Position numbers and translations under genes: made by a program. Source: a virus. From it: a stretch of DNA of 49,994 nt. The notes beneath the pieces are model-generated. The model saw only the letters and a list, made by a program, of their open reading frames with translations, did not search any database and had not been told where the DNA came from. Location of the stretch: IMG/VR virus record IMGVR_UViG_3300021478_000039, positions 1-49,994 of that record. One strand, 5' to 3'. Each line of letters begins with the position of its first letter. The first letter of the stretch is position 1. Of this stretch, positions 33,329-42,867 are shown in pieces.

Positions 33329-35188
33329 TTATTGAAGTCTATACCAAACTTTATTAGCTGCCCGATAAATGAATTCATATCCCATACTACCTGTTAAATT
33401 TGGCGTAAAAGATGTCGGAGCATTTACTATGGTTTGCCCTGAATTTGGACTGACAGTTAAAGATGTTACTATTTGAGTACAGCAAATTCTTGCAACTTGC
33501 CCGTCTATTGGATTAGGTGCCATAATAACAGTACCGGTAGCCAATGTACCTGCTGGTTCTAATATAATAGTGGTATTACTATTACCAAAAGTAACACTGA
33601 ATCCTGTTGTTGGGGTAGAATAAGCATAACTAGTATCACCCTGAGCACCGGCAATAGTACATGATCCTGGAATTACTACTGTTTCTGTAGCTGTTCCAAG
33701 CATAATCTGGTTACTGGCTGTTACAGTTGCTGTATATCCAATAGCAACCGATTGGTTAATACCAGCAGCATTAGATGTTGCTCCATACCCTAGAAATGTA
33801 TTGAATTGGCCTGTTAATATGCTGGCCGAATCTCCACCAACTACAGTGTTATACCAACCAGTTGTAAGTGCTGGAGCTGCGTTCTTACCAATAATCACAG
33901 AATTCTTAGCTGTGGTCATGGTAATACCAGCACCTTCCCCAATGACTACATCATTCGAACCACTTGTAATAGCCTGCCCAGCAGCAGCACCAATAACTGT
34001 ATTATTAGTACATGTCGTGGCAGCAGTAAGAGCATTTACACCAATAGCAGTATTGTAACCCTGAACAGCAGAATTCCAGGTAAGTAACGCTGCATTGCCA
34101 ATAGCTACATTATCAGTTCCAGCTACGTTAGTTGCTAAGGTATTAGATCCAAATGCTGAGTTCCGAGTACCAGTAGTATTAGCTGTTAATGATAAATTAC
34201 CAAATGCTTCATTATTTGAAGCAGTTGTATTTGCAGCTAGTGCATGATTACCAAAGGCAGCATTATTTGAACCGGTAGTATTTGCCAGCATTACAGCATT
34301 ACCAAAACCAGAATTGGCCTTTCCCGTTGTATTAGCAGTAGCCGCTACATCACCAAAAAAAGCATTGTCATATCCAGCAGTATTGCTGGCCATAGAAAGA
34401 TGCCCCATAGTTGTATTAAAACAACCTGTGGCATTCAATTTAAGGGCATTATATCCTACACCAGTATTTTGGACACCACTAACATTAGAAGCTAATGCTT
34501 GATAACCAACACCAGTATTCTGATAGGCATAGGTTGTATTTTGAGCACCAGCACCATATCCTAGGAATGTACTACTGCCTAATGCATTTGGAGATGATCG
34601 AATTTCAAAATCATTAGTAGCTGCTGAACTAGTTAGAGCATACGTCGGTGCATAAGATCCTGTGACTTGTTTAACAGAGATATTTGAAAGTGTGCCATTA
34701 AAATCTGTAGTTGTTGCAAAGGAAACACCAGTAGTAGCTGTAGTAAATGGCCCATAAAAATATGTTCCATTAGCAGGACTTGTATTAAGTATAATATCCC
34801 CTCCGTTTGGAACGGAGGTAACACCTCCCAAACTAGGAGTTACCAATCCAGCTGTAGCGCCAGTAATGGTAAAAGATAATATATAGTAAGCCCCTGATGT
34901 TACAGCTGTAGAATTTGAAAGAGTACTAGTATTACCCGCCGTATGAGTAAATCCAGCACCAAAACTACCAGTCCAGCCAGTTGAAGTCCATCCAGAACTA
35001 GATAAAGTCTCGGCCCCAAGTGGAGGTGATTCTAAGGTAGCATTCGATGTAGCATTTAAAGTTGTAAGAGTCAAACTGCCAGTCATTGTATCACCAGCTT
35101 TATTTACCGGAGTATAGCCTAATGCTCCGGTAACGTCAGAGGCTGAAACACCAGTAGCAGTAATACCCTTTGCAAGAGTAATCGGCAT
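33329..35188 (-). CDS. Fiber protein with YadA-head-like beta-roll repeats
   Basis: 619 residues. N-terminal VTGALGYTPVNKAGDTMTG fiber motif, a beta domain to about 190, then about 13 degenerate repeats of 20-26 residues of the form N-T-x-x-G-x-x-A-L (NTGVGYQAL, NTAIGVNAL, NTVIGAAAG). These predict a trimeric left-handed beta-roll as in bacterial YadA-type adhesins. A C-terminal beta domain of about 120 residues follows. Likely an adhesin or host-recognition fiber. Confidence 0.75.
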   Translation of the reverse strand: MPITLAKGITATGVSASDVTGALGYTPVNKAGDTMTGSLTLTTLNATSNATLESPPLGAETLSSSGWTSTGWTGSFGAGFTHTAGNTSTLSNSTAVTSGAYYILSFTITGATAGLVTPSLGGVTSVPNGGDIILNTSPANGTYFYGPFTTATTGVSFATTTDFNGTLSNISVKQVTGSYAPTYALTSSAATNDFEIRSSPNALGSSTFLGYGAGAQNTTYAYQNTGVGYQALASNVSGVQNTGVGYNALKLNATGCFNTTMGHLSMASNTAGYDNAFFGDVAATANTTGKANSGFGNAVMLANTTGSNNAAFGNHALAANTTASNNEAFGNLSLTANTTGTRNSAFGSNTLATNVAGTDNVAIGNAALLTWNSAVQGYNTAIGVNALTAATTCTNNTVIGAAAGQAITSGSNDVVIGEGAGITMTTAKNSVIIGKNAAPALTTGWYNTVVGGDSASILTGQFNTFLGYGATSNAAGINQSVAIGYTATVTASNQIMLGTATETVVIPGSCTIAGAQGDTSYAYSTPTTGFSVTFGNSNTTIILEPAGTLATGTVIMAPNPIDGQVARICCTQIVTSLTVSPNSGQTIVNAPTSFTPNLTGSMGYEFIYRAANKVWYRLQ

Positions 35189-35190
35189 GA

Positions 35191-35508
35191 TTAACCTTGC
35201 CCAGTTTGTTGAAGAATTGTAAGAGTAACAGTACCAGTGCCAGAAGCTTGGTTAATACGAACAGCTGCACATGGAAAAGCAAAGTTACCTGAGGAATTTG
35301 CTGTTTGAGCAGCCATGGTAGCATGTGGAAATGCTGTAATAGTCCCCACATTGGGGTCCATAATTGCATCAAAGGTATATTCAATCGTATAGGTAGCCGT
35401 GCCCGAGACAACGGCCCCCATACCTACACCGAATACCTGAGCACGAGGGTCCAGAGGTTCCCATGCGGATACACCGGTACCAACTTGTGTAACAATTAAA
35501 CGGCGCAT
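35191..35508 (-). CDS. Small structural protein
   Basis: 105 residues, beta-rich (GTATYTIEYTFDAIMD, TVTLTILQQT). Near the end of the head/tail gene order between fiber and decoration-like genes. No family recognised; a virion role is inferred from position. Confidence 0.6.
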   Translation of the reverse strand: MRRLIVTQVGTGVSAWEPLDPRAQVFGVGMGAVVSGTATYTIEYTFDAIMDPNVGTITAFPHATMAAQTANSSGNFAFPCAAVRINQASGTGTVTLTILQQTGQG

Positions 35509-35517
35509 AATATTTCC

Positions 35518-35952
35518 TTAGGTTACGTATTGAATATCAAAAATCCAAGGACCACCTGAAGTAGAGGCGGTACCTGTTTCTGCATATACAGAAGTAACTA
35601 CAATGTCACCATTAGCCACAATACTTTCTTCAATATTAGGAAGATTAGTCATTTGGACAAGGGCTGTGGTTGCTCCATTAGCTAGTACATTAACTGTACC
35701 AGTTGAGATTACACCAGTATTATTTGTTAGAGTAACTGTAATTGTAGCAGTAGTACCTGCATTAGAAACAGAAGATCCGTGGATGGTTACTTCCAAAACA
35801 GAAGCCATGGAGGGTAGAATTGCTTCTACACTTGAAGTTGTATTAGTTCGAGATACTTGAAAAGCTTTCGCTTTCAGATCTTTCGATGTCGGGGACATCG
35901 TAGTTGGTCCATTAGTCGCAATTGGATTAATGTCAATATTCTTGAAACCCAT
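35518..35952 (-). CDS. Small structural protein, beta-rich
   Basis: 144 residues, Thr/Ser/Val-rich (TATITVTLTNNTGVISTGTV) with a C-terminal WIFDIQYVT. First gene after the strong terminator that follows the capsid gene. Likely virion-associated, by context only. Confidence 0.6.
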   Translation of the reverse strand: MGFKNIDINPIATNGPTTMSPTSKDLKAKAFQVSRTNTTSSVEAILPSMASVLEVTIHGSSVSNAGTTATITVTLTNNTGVISTGTVNVLANGATTALVQMTNLPNIEESIVANGDIVVTSVYAETGTASTSGGPWIFDIQYVT

Positions 35953-35968
35953 TTTATATCCTTAAATG

Positions 35969-36014
35969 AAAAAAAAGAGCACACCTATTTGATTTAAATT
36001 TGGTGTGCCCTCTT
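35969..36014 (-). terminator. Strong intrinsic terminator after the capsid gene
   Basis: On the leftward strand GGCACACC pairs with GGTGTGCT (one G-U pair; further outer pairs) over a 16-base loop, followed by eight U. It lies 20 bp beyond the capsid stop, so capsid transcripts can end here. The downstream fiber, tail and lysis genes would then need read-through or another promoter. Confidence 0.85.
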
Positions 36015-36033
36015 GGGTTATTACTTAAGTTTC

Positions 36034-36942
36034 TTAGCCTGGTGAACCGTAGATTGCACGATTGTCCGTAATACCAAAGGAGAAACGAGAAGTAGCCTTG
36101 AACTTAGCGTTCTCAGTATCAAACTCATTATCCATTTCAAATTGGTCAGGACGACGTTCAAAATATTTCAGACCATCCTTAACATTGGTACGAATGAACC
36201 AAGCAGCTGGATCTGTCAGGTAATGGTTAATTACATAACCTTTACTAAACTTACCCATCTCACGAAGAGCATTAGTATCATTGTTATCTGTAGCTACACG
36301 GCCTTGAGATTTCAGAATACGAGCTGCTTCAAAATCAAGGGTAGGAGGCAAAATCAACATCTCTGGTTTAACAGCGATACGCAGACCACGATCATTGGTA
36401 AACAAGGAGATATCAATACAAGCTTGCTCCAGAGCTGCTTCAGACAAGTCTGATGCTGTAGAGATTTGGTTAGACCAAGTACCACCAGCAAAGTTTGGAT
36501 GAGAGGCATTCACCATCGAAACACCATCGCCGAAAGTATACGAAGAGTTAAATGCACGATTGTACACGTTAGCTGCGATAACTTCCTTAGTTTGACGAAT
36601 AGAAAATGCCAAACCTTGAGCTTTCTTTTGACCAACCACATCATACTGGTCATCTTCCATGATTTCACGTGTGATGATGAAACCAAGGGCAAAGACGTTG
36701 TGGATATAGCGAGTTGTGAAAGCTTGGCGTTCCGAATCATAAGTGATTGGAGATGCCTCAGGTTTCAGGATAGCAAGACCAAACGAAGAAATACCAACAT
36801 CTTCTTCATATTGCTTATTGGATGTATACTTATCGAAGAGTTTATCAAACTCAACTTCGTATTCAGCGTACGATTTACCGTACCAAGCATTAACACCAGG
36901 CCATAGGGCCTTGGCAAAGCTTGAACTATTAATAAGAGCCAT
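36034..36942 (-). CDS. Major capsid protein
   Basis: 302 residues. HK97-type pattern: long charged N-terminal helix region (YEVEFDKLFDKYTS), VFALGFIITREIMEDDQYDV, then NASHPNFAGG and a C-terminal FERRPDQFEMDNEFDTENAKFKATSRFSFG. This resembles Mu-type or podoviral capsid proteins with an E-loop and A-domain. AAGGAA precedes the start, and a strong terminator follows. Position after scaffold and before tail genes supports it. Confidence 0.82.
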   Translation of the reverse strand: MALINSSSFAKALWPGVNAWYGKSYAEYEVEFDKLFDKYTSNKQYEEDVGISSFGLAILKPEASPITYDSERQAFTTRYIHNVFALGFIITREIMEDDQYDVVGQKKAQGLAFSIRQTKEVIAANVYNRAFNSSYTFGDGVSMVNASHPNFAGGTWSNQISTASDLSEAALEQACIDISLFTNDRGLRIAVKPEMLILPPTLDFEAARILKSQGRVATDNNDTNALREMGKFSKGYVINHYLTDPAAWFIRTNVKDGLKYFERRPDQFEMDNEFDTENAKFKATSRFSFGITDNRAIYGSPG

Positions 36943-36960
36943 TTTACTATTCCTTTTCTA

Positions 36961-37560
36961 TTATACGCCAGCAGTACCAGTACCACCCATATATTGATCG
37001 TTATTCAATTTAACGAGCAATTTAGCGGCAGCGGAGGTATTATCATTATCCACACGTTGTGTGAAACCCATAATTTTCAACGGAAGAGTTGCGGTAGTAA
37101 GAATAGTACCTACATCCAGAGTCATCCCAGAAGTACCTGTAGAAGTAGAACCAGCTGCTACAGCAAAGTTTGCGTTGTTACCAACATCGCCCAAAGCCGC
37201 AGTACCATTACTAGTTTGAACTTCGTATAGAACATTAGGATCATCCGACACATACACATAGCGACCAGTAGAGGCTTTGCGATATTGCGGAGAATTAAGA
37301 TTCAAAGGATCAATAGCAAAACCAACTACGACACCCAATACAGCATTACCAGCAGCTGCCTGAATTACCGATGGAAGACCCAAGGCATTACCCCCAGAAG
37401 CGGCAGGATCGCCAGTTGTTTCTGCTTTGACCAAATCACCAACGAAGACAGCAGTACCGTCACCCGATGGAATAAAGTATAGATTGGCTTGGCCGTTATA
37501 CGACGCACCATTCAAGTACTTAATAGGATTAAACCCATTAACACGACTTACATTAGACAT
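36961..37560 (-). CDS. Capsid decoration or head-associated protein
   Basis: 199 residues, beta-rich, Gly/Ala/Asn-rich (NGQANLYFIPSGDGTAVFVGD, AGNAVLGVVVGFAIDP). Directly upstream of capsid in the operon. A cement or decoration role is likely from position. Its ribosome binding site GGAG is inside a 10-bp hairpin (37565-37596). Confidence 0.65.
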   Translation of the reverse strand: MSNVSRVNGFNPIKYLNGASYNGQANLYFIPSGDGTAVFVGDLVKAETTGDPAASGGNALGLPSVIQAAAGNAVLGVVVGFAIDPLNLNSPQYRKASTGRYVYVSDDPNVLYEVQTSNGTAALGDVGNNANFAVAAGSTSTGTSGMTLDVGTILTTATLPLKIMGFTQRVDNDNTSAAAKLLVKLNNDQYMGGTGTAGV

Positions 37561-37564
37561 TTAA

Positions 37565-37596
37565 ACTCCATTAAATTGTAAGACTCTTAATGGAGT
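37565..37596 (-). promoter_or_regulatory. Hairpin enclosing the ribosome binding site of the 36961-37560 gene
   Basis: ACTCCATTAA and TTAATGGAGT are perfect 10-base arms around a 12-base loop. The second arm, on the leftward strand, contains the GGAG that lies seven bases before the ATG. Folding would hide the site. No U run follows, so a terminator is unlikely. Confidence 0.7.
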
Positions 37597-37604
37597 AGGT
37601 TTGT

Positions 37605-38027
37605 CTAAGTTGGTTTTCGACCAATTTCAAGTTTACCATAATCTCCAGATTTAAGAGCATCAGCTTTCATTGTTTCCTCAGTAGCATTGACTTCTCGTTG
37701 TTTAGCGGCTTCATCTTCTTCATACCAATCTTTACGGATTCGCATGACGACGCCTTTAGTACCACCACCAACCGAGAAATGCTGAATACTACCTTCAGGG
37801 GTGCCTTTATTAACACGACGATCCCCAACTTTTACATCAGAGGCTTTACAAACCTCGTAGCCTGCGGCTTCGTACTGTTCAACGCGATCCTCATCGGCAT
37901 TAACAATTCGATATACGTAATTCGGGTCTTTTCCCTTTACGGTCAAAACATTACGTACACCTACTGGGGTACGAGTTACACGGCCACTTGGCGCTTTAGC
38001 AATAGCTTCTTTTTCTGGATTAGACAT
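37605..38027 (-). CDS. Hypothetical head-region protein
   Basis: 140 residues, charged. VGVRNVLTVKGKDPNYVYRIVN and VMRIRKDWYEEDEAAKQREV resemble a small conserved protein placed between scaffold and capsid genes in several podoviruses. Function unknown. It overlaps the scaffold stop by one base. Confidence 0.68.
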   Translation of the reverse strand: MSNPEKEAIAKAPSGRVTRTPVGVRNVLTVKGKDPNYVYRIVNADEDRVEQYEAAGYEVCKASDVKVGDRRVNKGTPEGSIQHFSVGGGTKGVVMRIRKDWYEEDEAAKQREVNATEETMKADALKSGDYGKLEIGRKPT

Positions 38028-38812
38028 TATTGATTTCCTCTTTGGATTTTGATTTCTTTGATATACTGTTCCTCGGTCAATGCCCCAGCACGAACAAACG
38101 TGGCCATAGCTCTACGTTCTTCAGCGGTCAATTGAAATCCAGAACTTGATTGTGTCTTATGAGCAGAAGAACTTTCCACAGAATTTGGTTTATCCCTGTT
38201 AGGATTACTAAACTTCTCTGGAAATTTTGCTTTAACTTCTCTTTCGACCAAACGTAATACATCAGACGGAGATTTACCAGTACTCGCCAATTCTTGGCCA
38301 TAAGCATCAGCGAATGCTTTCATAGTACGATTTGTATCATACCACTGATTACGTTGAGTCCAATTCTCAAATTCAGGATGGCGAACTTCAGATTCAACAA
38401 CAGCTTCTTGAATGAGTTGCTGCTTATCTTTAGTAATTTCTGCTTTAACAAGATCAATGCGTTCATCGATATTGATGACTGCATCTGCATCCATATCAGT
38501 CAGAGCTGCCTTCTTTTGGGCACGCAATGTATCAAGAGCACGTTGGTACTCTACTTCACGAGTTTTAGCATGATGTGAAGCCATAAGCTTAAGAGCTTTT
38601 TTGACTTCCTTGAGTTCTCGTTTCTGGGCATCAATATGTTCAAAAAGAGGAGCCCGAGCTACAAAGATCGAGGCGTCAACCCACTTACTAGGATCACCCT
38701 CGTACTCATCTTTTGGACGCCAACCCTGATCTAGGGCTTGCTTTTCAATTTCAGAGTATTCTTTTGGTTCGCCTTGTTGTTCTGTATTTTCAGTCTGGAC
38801 TTGCTCAGTCAT
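38027..38812 (-). CDS. Scaffolding protein
   Basis: 261 residues, highly charged and helical. Acidic Gln-rich N-terminus, ALDQGWRPKDEYEGDP...WVDASIFV (a typical scaffold start), long coiled-coil (80-140), and a C-terminal basic helix (EERRAMATFVRAGALTEEQYIKE) of the capsid-binding kind. It lies between co-chaperonin and capsid. Confidence 0.8.
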   Translation of the reverse strand: MTEQVQTENTEQQGEPKEYSEIEKQALDQGWRPKDEYEGDPSKWVDASIFVARAPLFEHIDAQKRELKEVKKALKLMASHHAKTREVEYQRALDTLRAQKKAALTDMDADAVINIDERIDLVKAEITKDKQQLIQEAVVESEVRHPEFENWTQRNQWYDTNRTMKAFADAYGQELASTGKSPSDVLRLVEREVKAKFPEKFSNPNRDKPNSVESSSAHKTQSSSGFQLTAEERRAMATFVRAGALTEEQYIKEIKIQRGNQ

Positions 38813-39147
38813 TATTCACTCTCATGGATTAATGCACAGATAATATCTTCATCGTTAATGATGAGTATTTCTTCACCAGTAACTGGATCTTTGACCCACT
38901 TACCACTATATTTAGCATAAGCTACATGGTCACCAATTTGGCACCATTTAGTCTCGCCAGTAAAGTCTCTAAAAGCCGAGAAACCAATATCGATTACGAT
39001 ACCAGTATCTACAGCCTTTTGTTCTCGATCACGAGATTCAACTTCAACAATAATACCAGCAGCTTTCGCACTTTTGATATTCTCATCAAGTTCTTCAAAC
39101 TTATCAGGCCGAATACTCAATCGATGTCCTAATGCTTTAATTCCCAT
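38812..39147 (-). CDS. GroES-like co-chaperonin
   Basis: 111 residues. ALGHRLSIRPDKFEE, AGIIVEVESRDREQKAVDTGIV, GDHVAYAKYSGKWV and a final NDEDIICALI match the Cpn10 barrel with its mobile-loop region near residues 27-42. It would cap host GroEL for folding of capsid or other virion proteins, as T4 gp31 does. Located between portal and scaffold. Overlaps the scaffold start by one base. Confidence 0.8.
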   Translation of the reverse strand: MGIKALGHRLSIRPDKFEELDENIKSAKAAGIIVEVESRDREQKAVDTGIVIDIGFSAFRDFTGETKWCQIGDHVAYAKYSGKWVKDPVTGEEILIINDEDIICALIHESE

Positions 39148-39295
39148 CTAAATCTCCTTCATAGTCAATACCTAGTAGATCACGGTATGCCTTTATGGCT
39201 GTTGATCGAATCAAATCCTTTTGTGAATCAATTCCAGCTTGGTCTTGCAGTTCTTCTGTAAGATTTGCTATACGTTGACGCAGATAACCGAACAC
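39137..39295 (-). CDS. Small helical protein between portal and co-chaperonin
   Basis: 52 residues from GTG 39295, QRIANLTEELQDQAGIDSQK then AYRDLLGIDYEGDLDG. In-frame coding-like sequence continues upstream (EFQDWKNQIVTQ), overlapping the portal end without an ATG, so the start is uncertain. Similar short helical proteins follow portals in other phages. The stop overlaps the co-chaperonin start. Confidence 0.55.
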   Translation of the reverse strand: MFGYLRQRIANLTEELQDQAGIDSQKDLIRSTAIKAYRDLLGIDYEGDLDGN

Positions 39296-39303
39296 TTCTT
39301 GTG

Positions 39304-41427
39304 TTACGATTTGGTTTTTCCAGTCTTGGAATTCTGACTTTGAGATTGTGCTAATTTGTGGGCCTCTTCATTGTGGGACATCTTCTGTTGATGTAATTGC
39401 TCATTGTGAACCAGAGACTGAATGGTCTGAGCGGTTTCGTCAGCAGTACTCGCTTGAGCCTTATGCTGTAGTTCTGCGGTCTTTAGACCTAGTAGTTGTT
39501 GCTTATACTGTAGATCAGCATCAAGTGCTTGCTGAGCCATTTGTTGTTTAGTTTGTTGATCTGATTGTTCTAGATGAGATTTGAATGCAAGTGCTTGAGC
39601 TTTAGTTTGCTGTTCTTGCTGTTGCATCTGACCTTTCATCTGGAGTTCTAACATTTTAGGATCTGGCTTCTGTGGAGTAGCCGGTTGTCCTGTCTGTTGC
39701 GTTTCCTGATGAATCAGTTTCTTCCAGTTTGGCTGCTCTTGAGCTTCAAGGATACGAGAGATAACTTCTAATGGATCAAGCATACCTGTTGGTAAAAGTT
39801 CCATAAGTCCCTGGGCCTTTAGCAGTTTCTCGGTTTGAGAAATAGCATTAGGATCAGCTCCTGGACAGATCTTATATCCAGCAGATGTAAAGTCATGAGG
39901 ATCTACTTGAATACCTAGGACTTCTTCATAAGTATTTGGATTGAGATATACCTCATTCAAACGGAAAAGCTTTTCATATTCCTCAGCCAAAGAACGATAG
40001 ATACGTTTATAGACAGCTGTAAACACCTTCATACCCTGTTCAATGGTAGCCATTGTAGTGGTAGCTGGTGTATTCTGACCTGGCATCTTACCAACAAAGA
40101 TTTCTGCAACAGAAGCTAATTCTTTACCAGAAGAGATCAAAGATCCCATCAGTTTAAACAAAACTTCGCTTGGTTCTTTGGTTGGCAATGGAAAGATCTG
40201 TTTCTTCAAATCATCAGCTGTAGAATTTACAGCTTTCCACTCACCCGGTTGAAACCGTGTTTCACCCATCTTGACACGTATCCCCTTACCAATAAATCCA
40301 GACTGAAGATTAGAAAGAGAACCAGCATCGACTAGTTGATTAATGATCGTGTTAACAGATTCATTGATAGGGCCAAGAAGCATCCCAAATCCGATGTCAT
40401 AAAATCCGCCATCTGGATTGGGTACGAATCCAAACTTGGTGTAATACTGGAGAGGATCAACTCTAACAACTTTTCCATCATCATCCTTTTTAATACTTTT
40501 CTCATCAAATCTAGCAGAGATACGAAGTACTTTTCCTGTTTCCTTATGGAAGGTCACGATATATGGAAGAGCATAACCTGTTTCTGAGAGATCTAAAAAT
40601 GTATGTTGCTCAACAATCCGATATGGGGTTGTTTGATCTACTTCTGGAATAAATTTACCTTCATGACCATCAAGGGAGGGTCTACCAATTTCTGCTTCTA
40701 TAAATAGTTTGGAAAGTTGGCGTTCTTTAAGAATACGTGGACTCATCTCGATAATCTCAGAGATACGTTCACAATCTTTAAGGTTTTTAGTCCAGTAGTT
40801 TACTACGATATTCTTTGGATGTACAAGTTCTGATTTATTATGCCCAGAGATCTTACACCAATAAGTTTTCTTAAACATAGTGCCAACAATGGGCAACATT
40901 ATAAGCATCTTATCCATGTCTTCTTCCCAACCACACATTTCGTGCATTAGTTGGTAGGACATGTAGGAACTTACACGCATAGCCTGATCTTCTTTAGATC
41001 CATCAGGATCTTTACCAATGACTATGGATTTTACAATCTGTCCGTCACTAGGAACAAGACTAGGATATGCACGAGCTGCAAATTGCATGGCAGCTGTGCT
41101 TAGAATTGGAAACTTGATATTTGAAGCTTTAGGCCAAGGATAGGTACGAACTTCTTTATGTTGATTGGCTAACTTAGTCCACTCATCAATTTGTTTATCC
41201 CAATGCTCACGAGATAGGAGATCATTCTCTAAACCTCGTTTACATTCTTGACCAATCTTATGAAGCAATTCCTTCTCAAGATGTTCTGCTATATTGACAT
41301 TCTCCAGAGCGGCACGAATAGCAGGATGTTCTATATCATTATGTACAATATCAGTATCCCGTGGTTCCGTTCCTTCCATCGTCTCTTGAGTCTGATCTTT
41401 CTCGTTCATCTTCATAAAGTTCATCAT
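39304..41427 (-). CDS. Portal protein, P22-like
   Basis: 707 residues. Central portal body with KEVRTYPWPKASNIKFP, VVNYWTKNLKDCERI, the stem region NESVNTIINQLVDAGSL, and a Gln-rich helical C-terminal barrel of about 130 residues (QMKGQMQQQEQQTKAQ). The length and Gln-rich end resemble P22-like portals with long barrels. It forms the dodecameric packaging and tail-attachment ring. The start could be any of several close in-frame ATGs. It overlaps the terminase by 77 bp. Confidence 0.82.
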   Translation of the reverse strand: MMNFMKMNEKDQTQETMEGTEPRDTDIVHNDIEHPAIRAALENVNIAEHLEKELLHKIGQECKRGLENDLLSREHWDKQIDEWTKLANQHKEVRTYPWPKASNIKFPILSTAAMQFAARAYPSLVPSDGQIVKSIVIGKDPDGSKEDQAMRVSSYMSYQLMHEMCGWEEDMDKMLIMLPIVGTMFKKTYWCKISGHNKSELVHPKNIVVNYWTKNLKDCERISEIIEMSPRILKERQLSKLFIEAEIGRPSLDGHEGKFIPEVDQTTPYRIVEQHTFLDLSETGYALPYIVTFHKETGKVLRISARFDEKSIKKDDDGKVVRVDPLQYYTKFGFVPNPDGGFYDIGFGMLLGPINESVNTIINQLVDAGSLSNLQSGFIGKGIRVKMGETRFQPGEWKAVNSTADDLKKQIFPLPTKEPSEVLFKLMGSLISSGKELASVAEIFVGKMPGQNTPATTTMATIEQGMKVFTAVYKRIYRSLAEEYEKLFRLNEVYLNPNTYEEVLGIQVDPHDFTSAGYKICPGADPNAISQTEKLLKAQGLMELLPTGMLDPLEVISRILEAQEQPNWKKLIHQETQQTGQPATPQKPDPKMLELQMKGQMQQQEQQTKAQALAFKSHLEQSDQQTKQQMAQQALDADLQYKQQLLGLKTAELQHKAQASTADETAQTIQSLVHNEQLHQQKMSHNEEAHKLAQSQSQNSKTGKTKS

Positions 41428-42859
41428 CCTGTTCTTCTGGGGTTAGCGCTTCAGCCATTTTGTGAACTGCAAGCATCATATAACTTACAGCATCAACTTG
41501 GTCGTCATGCCGACCTCGAGGGAATTTTAATAATTCATCTTCCATATCATCCCACCAATCAGCTCCTTTATCAAACTTGATTGCTCTAGCTTTGACTCGG
41601 GCTTGTAATGGGCGGGCTCTTGATACCTTATCTGTATTAGCCCGGACTAAATGAATATTTGGATAAACATTATGTTTTCGCATTTCCTCATGCAATGAGG
41701 GCATTAGTGTCTTAGCAATTTGACCATCTTCAACTACAAAGACTGAAGGATCAAACGTAGATTGGATTTGAAGAAACATATTAACAAGCTCATCAGCAGG
41801 CATACGATCTCGTATGACGTGCCGAACCTGGGTGACACGACTCTCATCCATACCTCCAATAACAAAGACTGAATAATCAGCTCCTTGTTTCTCTGAAATA
41901 GCTAAATCAACACCAACATAATAATTCAAGGATACTTTCTTATCATCCTCAGTAAGAGCAATAAGATCATTCTTTTTAATAAAAGCTCGTGTTTCATCAA
42001 TAGGAATATTCAGGTACTCCTGAGAATACACATCTGGTAAACCTTGGTCTATAAATGATTGGCGAATAGACTTCAATTCTGCTACTGACTTCTTAGAAGG
42101 CCAGAGAGTCTCACTGAAATCCTCGTTATGTGCTTTATATTTTATTGACTTCCAACTATATTTAGCTGCAAGACTTATTGTTTTGAGTCCGACTGTGACT
42201 GTTCGACGGTCATGCTCTTTTGGCATGGTGTTCTCAAGGAACGAGTCAGCATGAAGAATGGTGCCAACGACCCGCACAATCCCAATATCAGAACGGCAAG
42301 GGATAAGTGCACCATTAACCCAGCGTTTAAACTTATCACGGCGTTCCTTATTCATTACTTGTTCATCACCTTCTAGATCATCACAGACAATCAAATCGGG
42401 ACGTTTACCAGACCATTTGAGACCACGTACGCGCTGTTCACTACCTTTGGCAGTTACACGAAACTGTTGTCCATCTTCAAATTGACCAATAAAATCGGCT
42501 TCTGTTTCTTTAATGAATCCTTGAAAACCAAAGAGAGATCGAAGATCTTCATTTTCAATGAGTTCTTTTTTCAGGTCATTAAGGAAAAGAATAGACTGGG
42601 CTTCTGTTTCGGAGACAATAATTACATAACTACGTTGTCTAAAAACAAGATTAGCCAAGACGTATGAAAACGTAATGGCTGTAGATTTAGCATGGCCCCG
42701 AGGAGCAGCTATTGAAACAAGAGTATCGGGAGAACAGCAGTATTCCCACCATTCCATATGACAGTCAGGAATTTCAGCAGCCCCATCAAAATTCTTCTGT
42801 AGTAATGAGGCTACAAAGCCTCGAATTAGATCTGGAGTTAGTTTGATGTTGGACTGCAT
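41351..42859 (-). CDS. Terminase large subunit
   Basis: 502 residues. ATPase: Walker A APRGHAKST (52-60), Walker B LIVCDDLEGD (156-165), coupling motif VGTILH. Nuclease: GVDLAISEKQGADYSV, VVEDGQ and RHDDQVDAV supply the acidic metal-binding residues. It packages DNA into the prohead. AGAGGAAT precedes the start. The acidic C-terminal 30 residues are encoded in the overlap with portal. Confidence 0.9.
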   Translation of the reverse strand: MQSNIKLTPDLIRGFVASLLQKNFDGAAEIPDCHMEWWEYCCSPDTLVSIAAPRGHAKSTAITFSYVLANLVFRQRSYVIIVSETEAQSILFLNDLKKELIENEDLRSLFGFQGFIKETEADFIGQFEDGQQFRVTAKGSEQRVRGLKWSGKRPDLIVCDDLEGDEQVMNKERRDKFKRWVNGALIPCRSDIGIVRVVGTILHADSFLENTMPKEHDRRTVTVGLKTISLAAKYSWKSIKYKAHNEDFSETLWPSKKSVAELKSIRQSFIDQGLPDVYSQEYLNIPIDETRAFIKKNDLIALTEDDKKVSLNYYVGVDLAISEKQGADYSVFVIGGMDESRVTQVRHVIRDRMPADELVNMFLQIQSTFDPSVFVVEDGQIAKTLMPSLHEEMRKHNVYPNIHLVRANTDKVSRARPLQARVKARAIKFDKGADWWDDMEDELLKFPRGRHDDQVDAVSYMMLAVHKMAEALTPEEQDDELYEDERERSDSRDDGRNGTTGY

Positions 42860-42867
42860 GTATTCCT

